Assembly (NCBI GenBank): GCA_009733775.1
Contig: WOGZ01000329.1
Location: 1-35,728 of the forward strand
Direction: 5' to 3'
Source: Alectoria sarmentosa
Lineage: Eukaryota; Ascomycota; Lecanoromycetes; Lecanorales; Parmeliaceae
DNA length: 35,728 nucleotides
Notes under the pieces: generated by a model
What the model was told of the DNA's origin: nothing
Databases searched by the model: none
Seen by the model: the letters and a program-made list of their open reading frames with translations, nothing else
Shown here: positions 11,816 through 22,589 of the stretch, piece by piece
Layout: each line of letters starts with the position of its first letter
Numbering within the stretch: the first letter of the stretch is position 1
Position numbers and translations under genes: made by a program

Positions 11816-12481
11816 TGTACTGAAGTATCTATGCCTGTTTTGCCTGAAGATAATTCGTGCTGCGTGATGGGCGTGGCTTTGAACGAGATGGATATCAGGA
11901 ACAAAGGAGTGTATCTGTGTTTTTGTCTTCGACCAGCGAGCGGTATGAAATGAAAGGAGTGACTTTGGGTTGGTAAAGACCGTGGGTGGAAGACTTGTTG
12001 AGTGCCTTCGAGAAAAAGATGAAGGTGAAAGAGAGAGAGAGAGAAAGAGAGAAAGATAAAGATGAAGAGAAAGGCAAGTAAGTAGGAGAGTGGGTCTTGC
12101 TCTCACACCCTTACCGCCATGGAATCACAGGACAGAGTGCAGGTGACAAGAGGGGGGAATTGAAAGGATTGCGACGTCAAATCACCTAGTAGCCTGGTAC
12201 TGTACCTGGTTGTTTTGAAACACCTCCCTTTGTTCCCACTCTTCCTTAGCGCTTTGAATCTCCGAACTTCATCTTTCATGCAGGGGCAGATGCTCGGGTA
12301 CCAATCAATGTCCATATTAGCGCCCGCCTTGGCACGTCATCATCCGACAAGCTAACCCTGGCACCAGTGGTAATTTACCGGATTATTCACTCTAGATAAC
12401 GAGCCTCAATGTCGAATTGCGAGAGAGCAATACCACATATCACACATCACGATCCGAATACTGCCCAACACATCCAACCCA
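11816..12481. promoter_or_regulatory. Divergent promoter region GH71 / ALG2
   Basis: The 666 bases between the two start codons must hold both promoters. A purine run at 12024-12076 reads as a CT tract on the minus strand, a typical fungal promoter or leader element for the GH71 gene. I could not single out a TATA box with confidence. Confidence 0.55.
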
Positions 12482-14068
12482 ATGGAACGCAAGGCAAACA
12501 AGTCAGAGAACCCAAAGTCTCCACCCAACGGAACAAACATTGTTTTCTTCCACCCTGACCTCGGCATCGGTGGTGCAGAACGCCTAATCATCGATGCAGC
12601 AGTCGGTCTCCAAAACTTAGGTCACAAGATTACAATATTCACATCCTATCGCGACCCCAATCACTGCTTTGACGAAGCTCGAGATGGCACGCTCGACATC
12701 AGGGTTCGTGGAGGCTCGCTCATCCCTGCCACCATCCTTGGCCGTTTCAAAATCCTGTGTTCTATTCTCAGACAACTACATTTGTTGGTGGCCATTACAT
12801 GGAGTGGCGAATTGGCGACGCTGAAGCCAACAGCTTTTTTTATAGATCAGTTGTCTGCCGGCATACCTTTCTTGAGATGGTTCTGGGAGGATCAGAAGAT
12901 ATTGTTTTATTGCCATTTTCCGGATTTGCTGCTGGTGCAGGGGAGGAAAAGCTGGTATAAGAGGATATGGCGGATTGGCTTTGATTGGTTGGAAGGATGG
13001 GGGATAAGAGGGGCTGATAGGGTGATAGTCAACAGTGGGTTCACAAAGGGAGTGGTGGAAGATGTGTGGGAGGGCCTGGGTCGTGAGAGAGGCGTTGGGG
13101 TCGTATATCCTTGCGTTGATACGAAGGAACATGAGAAATTCGACAAAAACAGTAAACCTTTGTGGAAAAACAAAAAGGTACTGTTAAGCATCAATCGATT
13201 TGAGCGAAAGAAAGATGTCGCGCTCGCAATCAAAGCCTTTGCCGGCCTTGATCCCAAGGACAGAGAGGGCGTAAGATTGGTCATCGCAGGTATTCTACGG
13301 ACAAAACCCTACCATCTTCAAGCAGCTACTAACGTGAAGATAGGAGGCTATGATCCCCAAGTCCGCGAAAATGTCCTCTACCACCACTCCCTCGAAACTC
13401 TCGCCACCTCCCTCTCCCTCACCCACGCCACAAGTAAAACCCTCGTCTCCGCCCTCTCCATCCCCTCCTCTATCTCCATCCTTTTCCTCCTCTCCGTTCC
13501 TTCATCTCTTATATCCTCTCTCTTGAATTCCGCCCGTCTTCTCATCTATACCCCCTCGAACGAGCACTTTGGAATCGTACCGTTGGAAGCAATGCTAGCG
13601 GGCGTACCGGTGCTGGCGGCTAATAGTGGAGGGCCGCTGGAAACAGTCCTGGATCCAGCAACTGGGTGGTTGCGGGATGTTGAGAAGGTGGAGCAGTGGA
13701 CTGATGTTATGAAGAAGGTTCTGGGGGAGATGAGTGACGAGCAATTGAGACAGATGGGGGCGAATGGGAAGGGGAGGGTCAGGGAGGAGTTTTCGGAGAC
13801 GAAGATGGCGAGGAAGCTGAATGAGGAAATTGAGGACATGGTGAAGAGGAGGAGGGTGTTGGCTACGGAGCTGGGGGATGTGGCGCTGAGCATACCGATT
13901 TTGGGTGGATGCTTGTTTGCGATTGGGGCGGTATTGAGAGCGGCGTACAATACAAAGTGTATCAGTATGCTGGAAATGTCACTGGGCTCGTTGCTGATAT
14001 CAGTGGCGTTTGCGGGCATCATTGGCGTTATTTATAAGTTGCAGACGCATGAGTCTGCGTTTAGATAA
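12482..14068 (+). CDS. alg2: Alpha-1,3/1,6-mannosyltransferase ALG2
   Basis: ALG2 adds the second and third mannoses to the lipid-linked oligosaccharide of N-glycosylation on the cytosolic face of the ER. The protein is a GT4-type glycosyltransferase. VFFHPDLGIGGAER lies near residues 21-34, followed by QLSAGIPFLRWFW, ILFYCHFPDLLL and INRFERKKDVALAIKAF. The donor-site motif EHFGIVPLEAMLAGVPVLA starts near spliced residue 343 with the E-x7-E pair. The C-terminus has two hydrophobic segments that could anchor it in the membrane. The frame is open throughout, but ALG2 proteins read IAGGYDP where this frame inserts 18 residues. The insert has a GTATTC donor, a GCTACTAAC branch site and a GATAG acceptor, so I place a 54-bp intron at 13290-13343. 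Spliced length is 510 residues. Confidence 0.95.
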   Translation: MERKANKSENPKSPPNGTNIVFFHPDLGIGGAERLIIDAAVGLQNLGHKITIFTSYRDPNHCFDEARDGTLDIRVRGGSLIPATILGRFKILCSILRQLHLLVAITWSGELATLKPTAFFIDQLSAGIPFLRWFWEDQKILFYCHFPDLLLVQGRKSWYKRIWRIGFDWLEGWGIRGADRVIVNSGFTKGVVEDVWEGLGRERGVGVVYPCVDTKEHEKFDKNSKPLWKNKKVLLSINRFERKKDVALAIKAFAGLDPKDREGVRLVIAGILRTKPYHLQAATNVKIGGYDPQVRENVLYHHSLETLATSLSLTHATSKTLVSALSIPSSISILFLLSVPSSLISSLLNSARLLIYTPSNEHFGIVPLEAMLAGVPVLAANSGGPLETVLDPATGWLRDVEKVEQWTDVMKKVLGEMSDEQLRQMGANGKGRVREEFSETKMARKLNEEIEDMVKRRRVLATELGDVALSIPILGGCLFAIGAVLRAAYNTKCISMLEMSLGSLLISVAFAGIIGVIYKLQTHESAFR

Positions 14069-15160
14069 CAATGATGATAGGTGCAGCCATAAGTCACCTG
14101 CAGCCTGATACCCTCACCATCGCCTTCTCCATACCAAACACAATAACCGGACCGAAGTCTTTGCCTTTTTGCAACAGAGAACACAGCGTCCTATCTTCAG
14201 TTCCGGCACAATCGTTATCAACCAATCACATACTCATCGCGTGCCTTGGAAGGGTACCACTTGCCATTGTCACGTATAAATGATGTAAAGCCCCGACCAC
14301 CTTCTCAATCTTGAGGCTGACACCCAAGCCGCTGAACATCAGAGCCTCGCTATCCCAACCGTTGTCTCTGTTCAGCATCCAGGTTGAGATCCAGGTTGCG
14401 CCATGGCTTGTCCCTGTTGCCAGTCATGATCTGCAGTCGTGTCTGGCGCCTCTGGGATTTGGGTCGTTGGCCTCACCATCCACCGCTGATCGTCCCCGTG
14501 GACCCGATCTTGAGGGTCGTGTTAGTGGTGGGCGCTTTTCGTGTGGGGAGGGGGGGCTCGACGCTCGTTGGGTGTTCGGGGCGTCGATTGCGCCTTACAA
14601 ATGACAAGAAGAGTCAGTGTAGGAAAAGTCGTCCATAGAGGATTCTCCAAAACCGGAGGGAAAATTCCCAGCGAAGGCAGCGATCCTGTTCGCTTTTGCA
14701 TACTTTTGCGGTTAATGACCAGGATAGAATCACTATTTACATCGACTCAGGGGAACTTGGATTATTCGTTGGCTCAGTCTCCCCCTCTTTGCACGAGCTT
14801 TCCTCGGTCCTCTTACGAACAATCAATGCACAAGAACAAAAGGCATCCACCAAACATCCGTGATTGGTTGCAGGGAAAACTTGCAGACAATGCAAAGGGA
14901 ACCCTTTTCTTTCAAGCACAGTTCCCGCTCAAAGGAGACAATAACTAGCCAGAAAATACCACAACGCTTCTTTCAATATTGACACAAAAACAACATCATC
15001 ACCAGCATGCTTTCATACCACCTGCAACAAAGTACCGTCCTGACCCTCATGTACAAAATTCACTCGCACCCCCCCGTTCCCTATTCAACAACCAAGCTTC
15101 CCTTCTCATCACAAACTTGCAATTCCACATCAACCCGATTCCATCACGTCCATCACCACC
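14069..15160. other. Intergenic region before the small secreted protein gene
   Basis: About 1.1 kb without a supported gene. The short open frames here have no recognisable domains. The last ~200 bases are C/A/T-rich with CATCAC and CCACC words, as in many fungal 5' leaders, and probably belong to the gene starting at 15161. Confidence 0.5.
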
Positions 15161-15481
15161 ATGCATCTCGCAACCCTCCTTCCGCTCTCCCTCCTCGTTC
15201 TAACAGTAGCAGGTATGCCCACCGCGACCGAGAACATCAAACGCGAAGCAAGTCCCACACAAGGTGAGTTATTTCGATCCAATAAACCTATGTATTGATT
15301 TTAAGAAGAACATTATTCAAAGAAGGGTGTAAAGAGAATCTGATGCTAACGAACAAACCCAGGATTTTACGCCGCGGCCACCTCTGAAATGGCTGAGCAA
15401 GCCCAAATCCAAGAGTTCGATTCTGCCGCCTCGCTCATTGCCAACGGGCCAGATCCTAACGGCATAGGCAATTTGGGTTGA
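15161..15481 (+). CDS. Small secreted peptide precursor, 73 residues
   Basis: Two exons, 15161-15263 and 15363-15481, encode 73 residues. The 99-bp intron has a GTGAGT donor, a TGATGCTAAC branch site and a CCCAG acceptor, and the phases match. MHLATLLPLSLLVLTVAG is a clear signal peptide. A short pro-region ends in Lys27-Arg28, followed at once by Glu-Ala, the Kex2 plus dipeptidyl-aminopeptidase arrangement known from yeast alpha-factor. The mature part is about 45 residues. It is acidic and Ala/Glu/Gln-rich, begins EASPTQGFYAAAT, ends NGIGNLG and has no cysteine. It does not resemble the Cys/Trp-containing filamentous alpha-pheromones and has no internal repeats. I do not recognise a family; candidate roles are signalling peptide, effector or wall protein. 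A second GTATGC word near 15213 could be an alternative donor. Confidence 0.68.
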
Positions 15482-16082
15482 TCCGCAATTCGTGGCTCAG
15501 ATCTCGTGTCTGGAACCTTGGGGGATGGCAGGTTAATCTATGATTATGTCTTTGCGAATTTCTGCGTCGGACGGCGGGTGGTTTCTTATACACACTCTTT
15601 TGGAAGACGATGTTTCTTGGTACTTATTGCAGCATTCATACCTCGCGAGTTCCTAGATTTAATGCAACGTTGATGTAACGCTAATTGTCGAAGCTGTCTT
15701 GTGTCTGTGCTACGGAAGCTAATTTGTGACAAATGAATTCGTCACTCTCGATCTTGTGTAAAAGAAAGAGATACGCACTTCTCGCCATCGTTACTTTTGC
15801 ACCGGTGTCGTAATTTCGAGGGAGACGCGAAACTGGCGCTCTCACGGGCCATGGCCCAAATGACCATCGCTGCAAGGCTCCCAAGATCGGAGACACAATC
15901 ACAATGGGTGTTGGTAATTGCATCAAGATGGCGCCTCGACCTAGATCCAATATCTACATGGACTGAGGTGGTTGGAGGCAAGGGCATATCCGCCTTGAGG
16001 CCTTGACCGATGGAAAGTGCCAGCCTTGCGCAATGAAGACGATCTGGACTGAAACATTCTCTGATCGAAATCGGTGGCTTGA
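15482..16082. other. Intergenic, no gene seen
   Basis: Probably begins with the 3' untranslated region of the small secreted peptide gene. Overlapping short frames on both strands show no recognisable product. Confidence 0.5.
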
Positions 16083-16370
16083 TATAAATGGTCTGAGTGG
16101 AGCGAGATATGTTTCAAGCTCATAGCACGTGTGGAGGACGACAAGAAGGGAAGACATGGGCCGGTCTCCCAAGAGCAATGGGATGAGATGGCGGAGGATG
16201 TGGTAGTTCTTGAAAGACTTCTTGGAGAGGCAGAACGAGCGATCCAGCAGATCTATTCGTCTCTGCATCGCCAGCTCTGTGACAGCAAGCTCGTCCTGGA
16301 CAAAAGTCACCATCCTCCGAGGACCGTGACTCAGGAGGAATGGGATCGGATCAAACTCTGTGAAGTTTAG
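16083..16370 (+). pseudogene. Orphan open frame, possible exon or gene remnant
   Basis: A 95-codon frame is open from after a TGA at 16080-16082 to a TAG at 16368-16370 but has no ATG near its beginning. The translation is protein-like: charged, helical (MAEDVVVLERLLGEAERAI) and framed by two related motifs, VSQEQWDEM from 16164 and VTQEEWDRI from 16326. The opposite strand is also open, so coding is not certain. It could be the last exon of a gene whose first exons I cannot place, or a decayed fragment. No family recognised. Confidence 0.3.
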
Positions 16371-16757
16371 GCCAGAATAGCTGAAATGCCTCGGCGATGT
16401 CGAATACTACGTGAGGGTATTCATACCAAGCTTATCAAGTCAGAGTTGTGGTAGAAATGTATGTATTTGGTGGGATACCTACAGCAGCCGGGTAAACATG
16501 GAAGGATGGTAATTTTTGTTCAGGCCGAGCTTCCAGTGATTTATGGAGCAAGTTTACGAACAACGAGGCTGTGGTCCTCGAAATGAGCTAAAGATTGATC
16601 GGCCCGAGGTTGCCCCGCTCGCCGATCTGAGTACTGTGGGGGCGGCAGCCTTTTTCGTATGGAGCAAGCATTATAGTACTGAAAAAAATTCCCCTCGACA
16701 GCAAATCTCACGCGTGTGTATCCCGTCGCCCAGTGACCATATTGGTGATCTGACTAA
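16371..16757. promoter_or_regulatory. Upstream region of DBP10
   Basis: This 387-base gap between the orphan frame and the DBP10 start should contain the DBP10 promoter. No specific element is recognisable. Confidence 0.4.
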
Positions 16758-19720
16758 ATGCCTCACCGAGCGCCATCCCCAGCGGTCTCTGAAAATGAAG
16801 TCGATATTACTGGGACCCTCTTCGATGGTGGCAGCAGCGCAGGCTCTGACGACGACGGGCAAACACAGCATCCAGACCGCAAAGCTCGAATGCTAGAACC
16901 TGGGGACATGCCAGATCTGGAAGGAGACTTCAGCTCAGATGACGCAGGATTCATTGCGGAAACGCAAGCCGCGTCGAATCGTAAAGCATCGAACATCAAG
17001 GGCAGGAGCGTGAAGAAAGGCGGTGGATTTCAAGCTATGGGTCTAAGTGCGAATATTTTGAAAGCAATCTCTCGAACGGGCTTCAATGTGCCCACCCCTA
17101 TCCAGCGAAAAACTATACCTCTCGTCATTGACGGCCAAGATGTCGTTGGAATGGCTAGGACAGGGTCAGGAAAAACCGCGTCATTTGTCATACCAATGCT
17201 CGAGAAATTGAAGAGCCATAGTCCTAGGGTCGGGGCAAGAGCTTTGATTTTGTCCCCTGCTAGGGAACTTGCGTTGCAAACGTTGAAAGTGGTGAAAGAA
17301 CTTGGGAGAGGGACCGATCTGAAGAGCGTGCTACTTGTAGGAGGAGACTCTTTAGAGGAACAGTTCTCGTATGTATTGTGGGATTACGCCTGGGGGTTGA
17401 AGGTTCTCCAGGCATGTTTCAAGGCTCGAAACGTTCACCGCAATAGGCAATGCTGACTCCGAAATCTCTATCCAGCTTTATGTCTGCAAACCCCGATGTC
17501 GTGATCGCTACCCCCGGAAGGTTCCTGCGTAAGCTATGCAATACCTAGATCGAAGTTCTTAGCCGCTGAGATACAAAGCAGATTTGAAAGTGGAAATGGG
17601 ACTAGACCTGTCATCTATAAAATATGTGGTCTTCGATGAAGCCGACCGCTTATTTGAGCTTGGTTTCGCAGCACAATTGACAGAGATTTTACATGCTCTA
17701 CCTCAATCAAGACAGACGCTGCTTTTCTCAGCTACTCTACCAAAGTCGCTCGTTGAATTCGCTAGAGCTGGTCTACAACAGCCCAACCTTGTACGGTTGG
17801 ATGCCGAGAGTAAAATTTCGCCAGATCTCCAAAGCGCATTTTTCACTATGAAGAGTGCAGAGAAGGAAGGGGCGTTGATGCAGATCCTGAGCGTGAGTCA
17901 AATTACATCTCGCGTAGAGAAATACACTCTTTTGACTCAAGGAATAGAACATCATTAAAATCCCAACGGGCCCGACAGAAGCGGCAATTCGAGCTAAAGA
18001 GGAAGCCAGTAAGAACAACAAGAAGAGAAAGCGAGCTGAGGTTGATGCCATGAAGTCGCATGAGTCCCCTACAGAGCACTCGACCATTGTCTTTGCTGCT
18101 ACCAAGCATCATGTAGATTATCTTGCGGCTCTTCTGCGGCATTCAGGGTTCGCTGTGTCTCATGCTTATGGCTCCTTGGACCAGACAGCGAGAAAGACGC
18201 AAGTGCAGGACTTTCGAACGGGCATGACAAATATCCTTGTGGTGACCGATGTTGCTGCGAGAGGTATTGATATTCCTATTCTAGCGAACGTCATCAATTA
18301 CGACTTTCCCGCCCAGCCAAAAATCTTTGTACATCGCGTCGGCCGAACAGCAAGAGCTGGTAAAAAGGGGTGGAGCTACAGCTTAATTCGAGAATCCGAT
18401 GCGCCATACCTACTAGATCTACAGCTATTTCTAGGAAGAAGATTGGTGCTTGGTCGAGATGGAGGCGACGATATCAATTACGCGGATGATGTGACTGTGG
18501 GCGGTTTGGTAAGAGACCGGCTGGAAAGGAATTGCGAATGGGTCAGCACGCTGCTCGACGAAGACTCAGACCTGCTGGCATTGCGATCTGTCGCGAATAA
18601 GGGCGAAAAGCTCTACCTCAAGACGCGGAACGCGGCTTCGAGCGAGAGTGCACGGAGAGCCAAGGAAGCGACTGCGTCCAAGAGCTGGATGGCGTTGCAC
18701 CCGCTGTTTCAAGACGATGAAAATTATGCGGAGATTGAAAGGGCGAAGATGCTTGCCCGTGTCAGCGGCTTCAGACCCCAAGAGACCGTTTTCGAAATCG
18801 GCAAAAGAGGTGCTACTAGCGAAGCTGCTGAGGTCATGAAGAAGCGACGAGTGACTGTAGACAACCAGCGTCGGAAGAAAGAAGCACTGGAAAGTGCGGA
18901 ACTTGAGATGTCTCCAGAAAACACGATTTCGGCCACAAAAGCTGAGAAGCTCCGCGATCTTGGTTCGGATGAGAATGCGTCACCAGAACTTGACGCAGAC
19001 ATGGACTCCGCATCCGAAGACGAGCTCGAGGTAACCTTTACCCAGTCGGAACCTACCAAAGGTCACCGAAATAGAGCCGATGGCTACAAAGATCCGTCTT
19101 TCTTCATGTCCTACACGCCAACTTCCATAAATCTAGCCGAAGATCGGGGGTACGGCGTGCACTCTGGTGGCAATTCCAACTCTTTCGTCCTCGCGGCTCG
19201 TGACGTAGCGATGGACCTGACCAACGACGACGGCGCGAAAGGTTTCGCGCAGCCGAGCCGTCCGGGTGGCATGCGATGGGATAAGAAAAGCAAGAAATAT
19301 GTGGCCCGAGCTAATGACGAGGATGGGAGTAAAGGGGCCAAGATGATCAGGGGCGAGAGCGGACAGAAGATCGCCGCGTCTTTCCGAAGCGGACGGTTCG
19401 ATGCGTGGAGGAAGTCAAATAAGATTGACAGGCTGCCCCGGACTGGTGAGGCAGAGACTAGTAATAACCGGGCAAATACTGGAGGTGCAGGCAAGAGGTG
19501 GAAGCACAAGAAGGAAGACGCGCCGAAAGAGGCAGATAAGTACAGGGATGACTTCTACAAGAAGAAGAAGATGGTGGAAAAGGCGAAGGAGGAGAGGAGG
19601 GGAAGGTTTAAAGAGGGTAAAGGGAAGAGTGAGATCAGAGGGGTTGACGACGTGAGAAAAGAAAGAGGCATGAAGGAGAGGAGGAAGGAGAAGAATGCCA
19701 AGCCTGGGAAGAGGAGGTAG
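16758..19720 (+). CDS. dbp10: DEAD-box ATP-dependent RNA helicase DBP10
   Basis: Nucleolar helicase needed for 60S ribosomal subunit assembly. Exons are 16758-17368, 17476-17528, 17582-17892 and 17948-19720, giving 915 residues with consistent phases. Conserved motifs: Q motif GFNVPTPIQ near 108-116, Walker A ARTGSGKT 133-140, motif Ia SPAREL, ATPGR 215-219, DEAD 240-243, SAT 271-273, VTDVAARGIDIP and HRVGRTARAG 454-463. Dbp10 is indicated by the acidic N-terminus beginning MPHRAPSPAVSENE, the sequence GGDSLEEQFS, the Lys-rich insert KNKKRKRAE between the helicase lobes and the long C-terminal tail rich in Lys, Arg and Glu. Introns are 107, 53 and 55 bp. The second exon is only 53 bp and carries ATPGRFL, so a prediction that skips it would lose an essential motif. 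The gene converges with the rhomboid-like gene. Confidence 0.95.
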
Positions 19721-20226
19721 GAGCGACAGAGGCTGCATTTAGATAGACTCATGGTAGCTAGCTATGAACCCTAATGATAGAATGACTAGCTAAATTCTGC
19801 GATCATCAACCTTGGCCACCTTCGACTGGGATGCTATTGGCCTGCTACTACTCCCGGTTGGTGAGATTGGCGGACCCCTAGGCTTGATAGCTGAGAGCGC
19901 TTGTGATCTATTGCCATCATTGTTCACCACAGTTTGGGCCAATACCCCCTTGCATACCACAGAAAAAGTAGACGATCACCTAGAACAAAGCATGAGGACG
20001 GTCAGCCACATGCCCTCGGAGTGTATCAGTGAGTAGAAGAGTTCAAAAATCAGGAGATATCTCAGATAGGAGCGAAAGATGATGACATTTTCTTCGTTCA
20101 TCTGGTCCTTGGACCATCAGCTGAACTATGCTTTTTGGTATGATCATCACAGAATATCGTAGTGCTAGAACAGAAATAATTAGGACGAGGACGAGGACTC
20201 ACAGGATCGGATCGCGTTTGGGAAGT
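19721..20226. other. Convergent 3' intergenic region
   Basis: 506 bases between the DBP10 stop and the rhomboid-like gene stop. It should contain both 3' ends. No gene is supported. Confidence 0.5.
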
Positions 20227-22025
20227 TCAATCGTTCTCATTTTCCGGAGCCCTGTCATCACTTCCAGTTGCCAGACTGTTGGCTGCATTTCCCTCTCGCG
20301 TTTCTTTATCGTTGGCTGCATCCTCTTTCGTTTCCTTCGTTGGGGTTTCCCCAGTCCCGTTTGCATGCTGTGGTGGATCTGGATCCCTTCCTGTCTTCGA
20401 GTCTTGCGCTCCCGTCTTTCTAGCTTGCTCAGCGTACACAAGTGGCGTCCCCATAGCACAAGAAGCCAAGAAGACGAAGGCCAACGGCCAATCCACCGAG
20501 AACTTTCTTGCGGGCTTATTCACCCTGTCGAATGCTCTCAGACTTGACGCTATCGCTCCTAAGCGTCCCCTGCGTAGCCACAGGAACCACAAAAGCACAG
20601 CGGCTAGGTTACCGCCTACATAATTCATGTGATTTAGGCTGTGATGTCGTCAACTATTGCTGCGATGTCTCAAGGCTGGTTGCTTACTCAGAATCGGTCG
20701 CCACTGACATGTAAAGATTGAAGATAAAAACGCCCGCAGTCAGCTTGTATAATAGGACACTTGGCCTGACTCCCATAAGATTGATGATGGTTCGTGGCCT
20801 TGTCAAGGCTGCAATGCTCACTAAATATTGCGCAATGTCAGTAATCAAGGCAAGCCTGGTTGCATGAAGGAGAAACGGAACAGACATCCCAGTGGGTGGT
20901 TGGCATACATAAGCAAACTAAAGATCCACTAGCCGCCCAATTTCGCCTAGTCCATCTAATCCAGGCTCTTATTCGAGGGTGATACGTGTGAATCACCTTG
21001 CTCTGTCTTTTGAATTCCTCTATGTCCCTTGAGTACTTCTTTGAGAAATCCTCCGGGTTAGAAAATAGCTCGATAATACCTCTCATGGTGGAAATCTGCG
21101 AGGAGGCCCTCAAGTTGGCCAACTCGACCAAAGCCTCATTGTACAGGTGAGCAGATGCGAAGACTTGATCAATTTGTGCTTGTGTAAGACCTCGAGATGG
21201 ATTGGTAAACCGAGCCCAAGCGCAGTCTGCAGCAGCTGCAAGGAAACCTCCAAGAACGTAGACCGCGAAGAACGTACGACGGTTGAAGACCGAGCTCAGT
21301 ATACTTCCGACTCCAACTAGGACCAGGGAATCAAGCACCAGACGTGTGAGGCAACTATGGGTGAATTGTGAAGTGACGTAGGTACCCAGACTGGCAAAAT
21401 TCTGAAACCCCTCGTACCTTTGATAACTCCAGAAGCGGCCAACAATGTTCTTATACTGTTGGCCTAAATTGGACTCCTGTGGCACAAAATTCACAGCATA
21501 GAGAAGGAGATAGATTAGTAGTATTGGGAGACAAATGGCGAACCCCCTCCTCACACTTCGACCGTGGCACGGTCTATCCAGTGGCTGTAAAAGGATTGCA
21601 ATCGGATTATGTACTGTTGCTTGAGGTCTTACGTGCAGGTGTTGATGTGTCAAGCAACGTCTCATCGAAGATTGAGTTGCGGAGCAAGTTGGGCTGGGTG
21701 CTGATGGGTAATGGGACCGCAATATTCTCAGTGGTAAGAGTCGTGGTGGCGAAAACGCGGATCGAGCAGAATGAAATTGGTGTTGGGGACCTTTCCACGT
21801 GGTAATGTGAGCGCTCTGATCTTGACATTGATTCGAACGTCGATGAGGCGCGCATGATAGGCAGCGCTTGGTTATCACAAGAGAACAGATGCTCCCAAAG
21901 TGCTCCACTGACTTGAATCTGAACGGTCCAGGCGTCGCAAGTCGAGAGAGAGCAGCACTCGGCGGTAAGAGCACATCGGAGATTGTACATAGTCGCGTTC
22001 CCCTACAAAGTTTCAAGCAAAGCAT
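20227..22025 (-). CDS. Rhomboid-superfamily membrane protein, possible pseudoprotease
   Basis: Multi-pass membrane protein with the rhomboid fold. On the minus strand I join 22025-21633, 21584-20909, 20820-20688 and 20638-20227 (537 residues); the last three exons are the firm part. Helix GFAICLPILLIYLLLYAVNF comes first. TSQFTHSCLTRLVLDSLVLVGVG aligns with the rhomboid H-x4-HL-x2-N region, with Arg and Asp at the usual His and Asn. WAASGSLVCLLSIAALTRP carries the GxSG-like serine motif across an 88-bp intron with a TTACTGAC branch site. NHMNYVGGNLAAVLLWFLW matches the last helix, where mitochondrial rhomboids have HAAHLGG; Tyr stands at the catalytic His. The tail is polar and Glu/Asn/Thr-rich. 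The Arg/Ser-rich N-terminus suggests mitochondrial targeting but is uncertain: a second frame (Met at 21990) is also open there, and the Met at 21665 would give 417 residues. Confidence 0.65.
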
Positions 22026-22589
22026 AATGTTCATGTAAATGAAGACATATAGAGCGTACAAACAGAAATGGAGATCATGACAAGGACTGCAAGCAAGGGG
22101 GGTAGCCCCAATCACTTGATGTAGGGCGCCCAAAAGGGCGGAGTCCAGCTTTCATATCCTGGACTGACCTATGCACGCATAGTTTGAGAGGGTTCCAGTC
22201 AGAGCTCTAGTCAGCGACAAAATGGATCAACACCATCATGCTTGGCTAGCATATCGGCCTGCCATGCAAATCATAAAATAGTCAGTTGAAAGAAAAAGAA
22301 AAACTGGTGAACGACAGTCGATGTTGGAGAATACGGCTTAACCGAAAATGGTTGGGTCAATTATACTAGCGCGTATAGCAAATGGGCCTCGGCTCTGAGC
22401 CTCTCTCGCTCGTCCGGAACAATCATAAACATCATCATTCATCAATCTCCATAAAACTTGACAACAGTGCGGACGAATCTCATCATTAACTGGAGCATTC
22501 ACTCTCCTCCATTCTCACTGACATTTTCCACCACTCCTCCAACCCTAATCCTCATCTTATAGCCAAACTCAGCTGGCCATTGGCGTGCT
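22026..22589. promoter_or_regulatory. Divergent promoter region rhomboid-like gene / Lon
   Basis: About 560 bases between two divergent genes. It is ordinary sequence, and no particular regulatory element could be singled out. Confidence 0.45.

Noticed and set aside
11816..12106. 97-codon upstream extension of the GH71 reading frame
   Set aside because: It is low-complexity Leu/Ser/His-rich sequence including the CT tract. A canonical signal peptide follows the downstream Met, so the extension is most likely leader or promoter.
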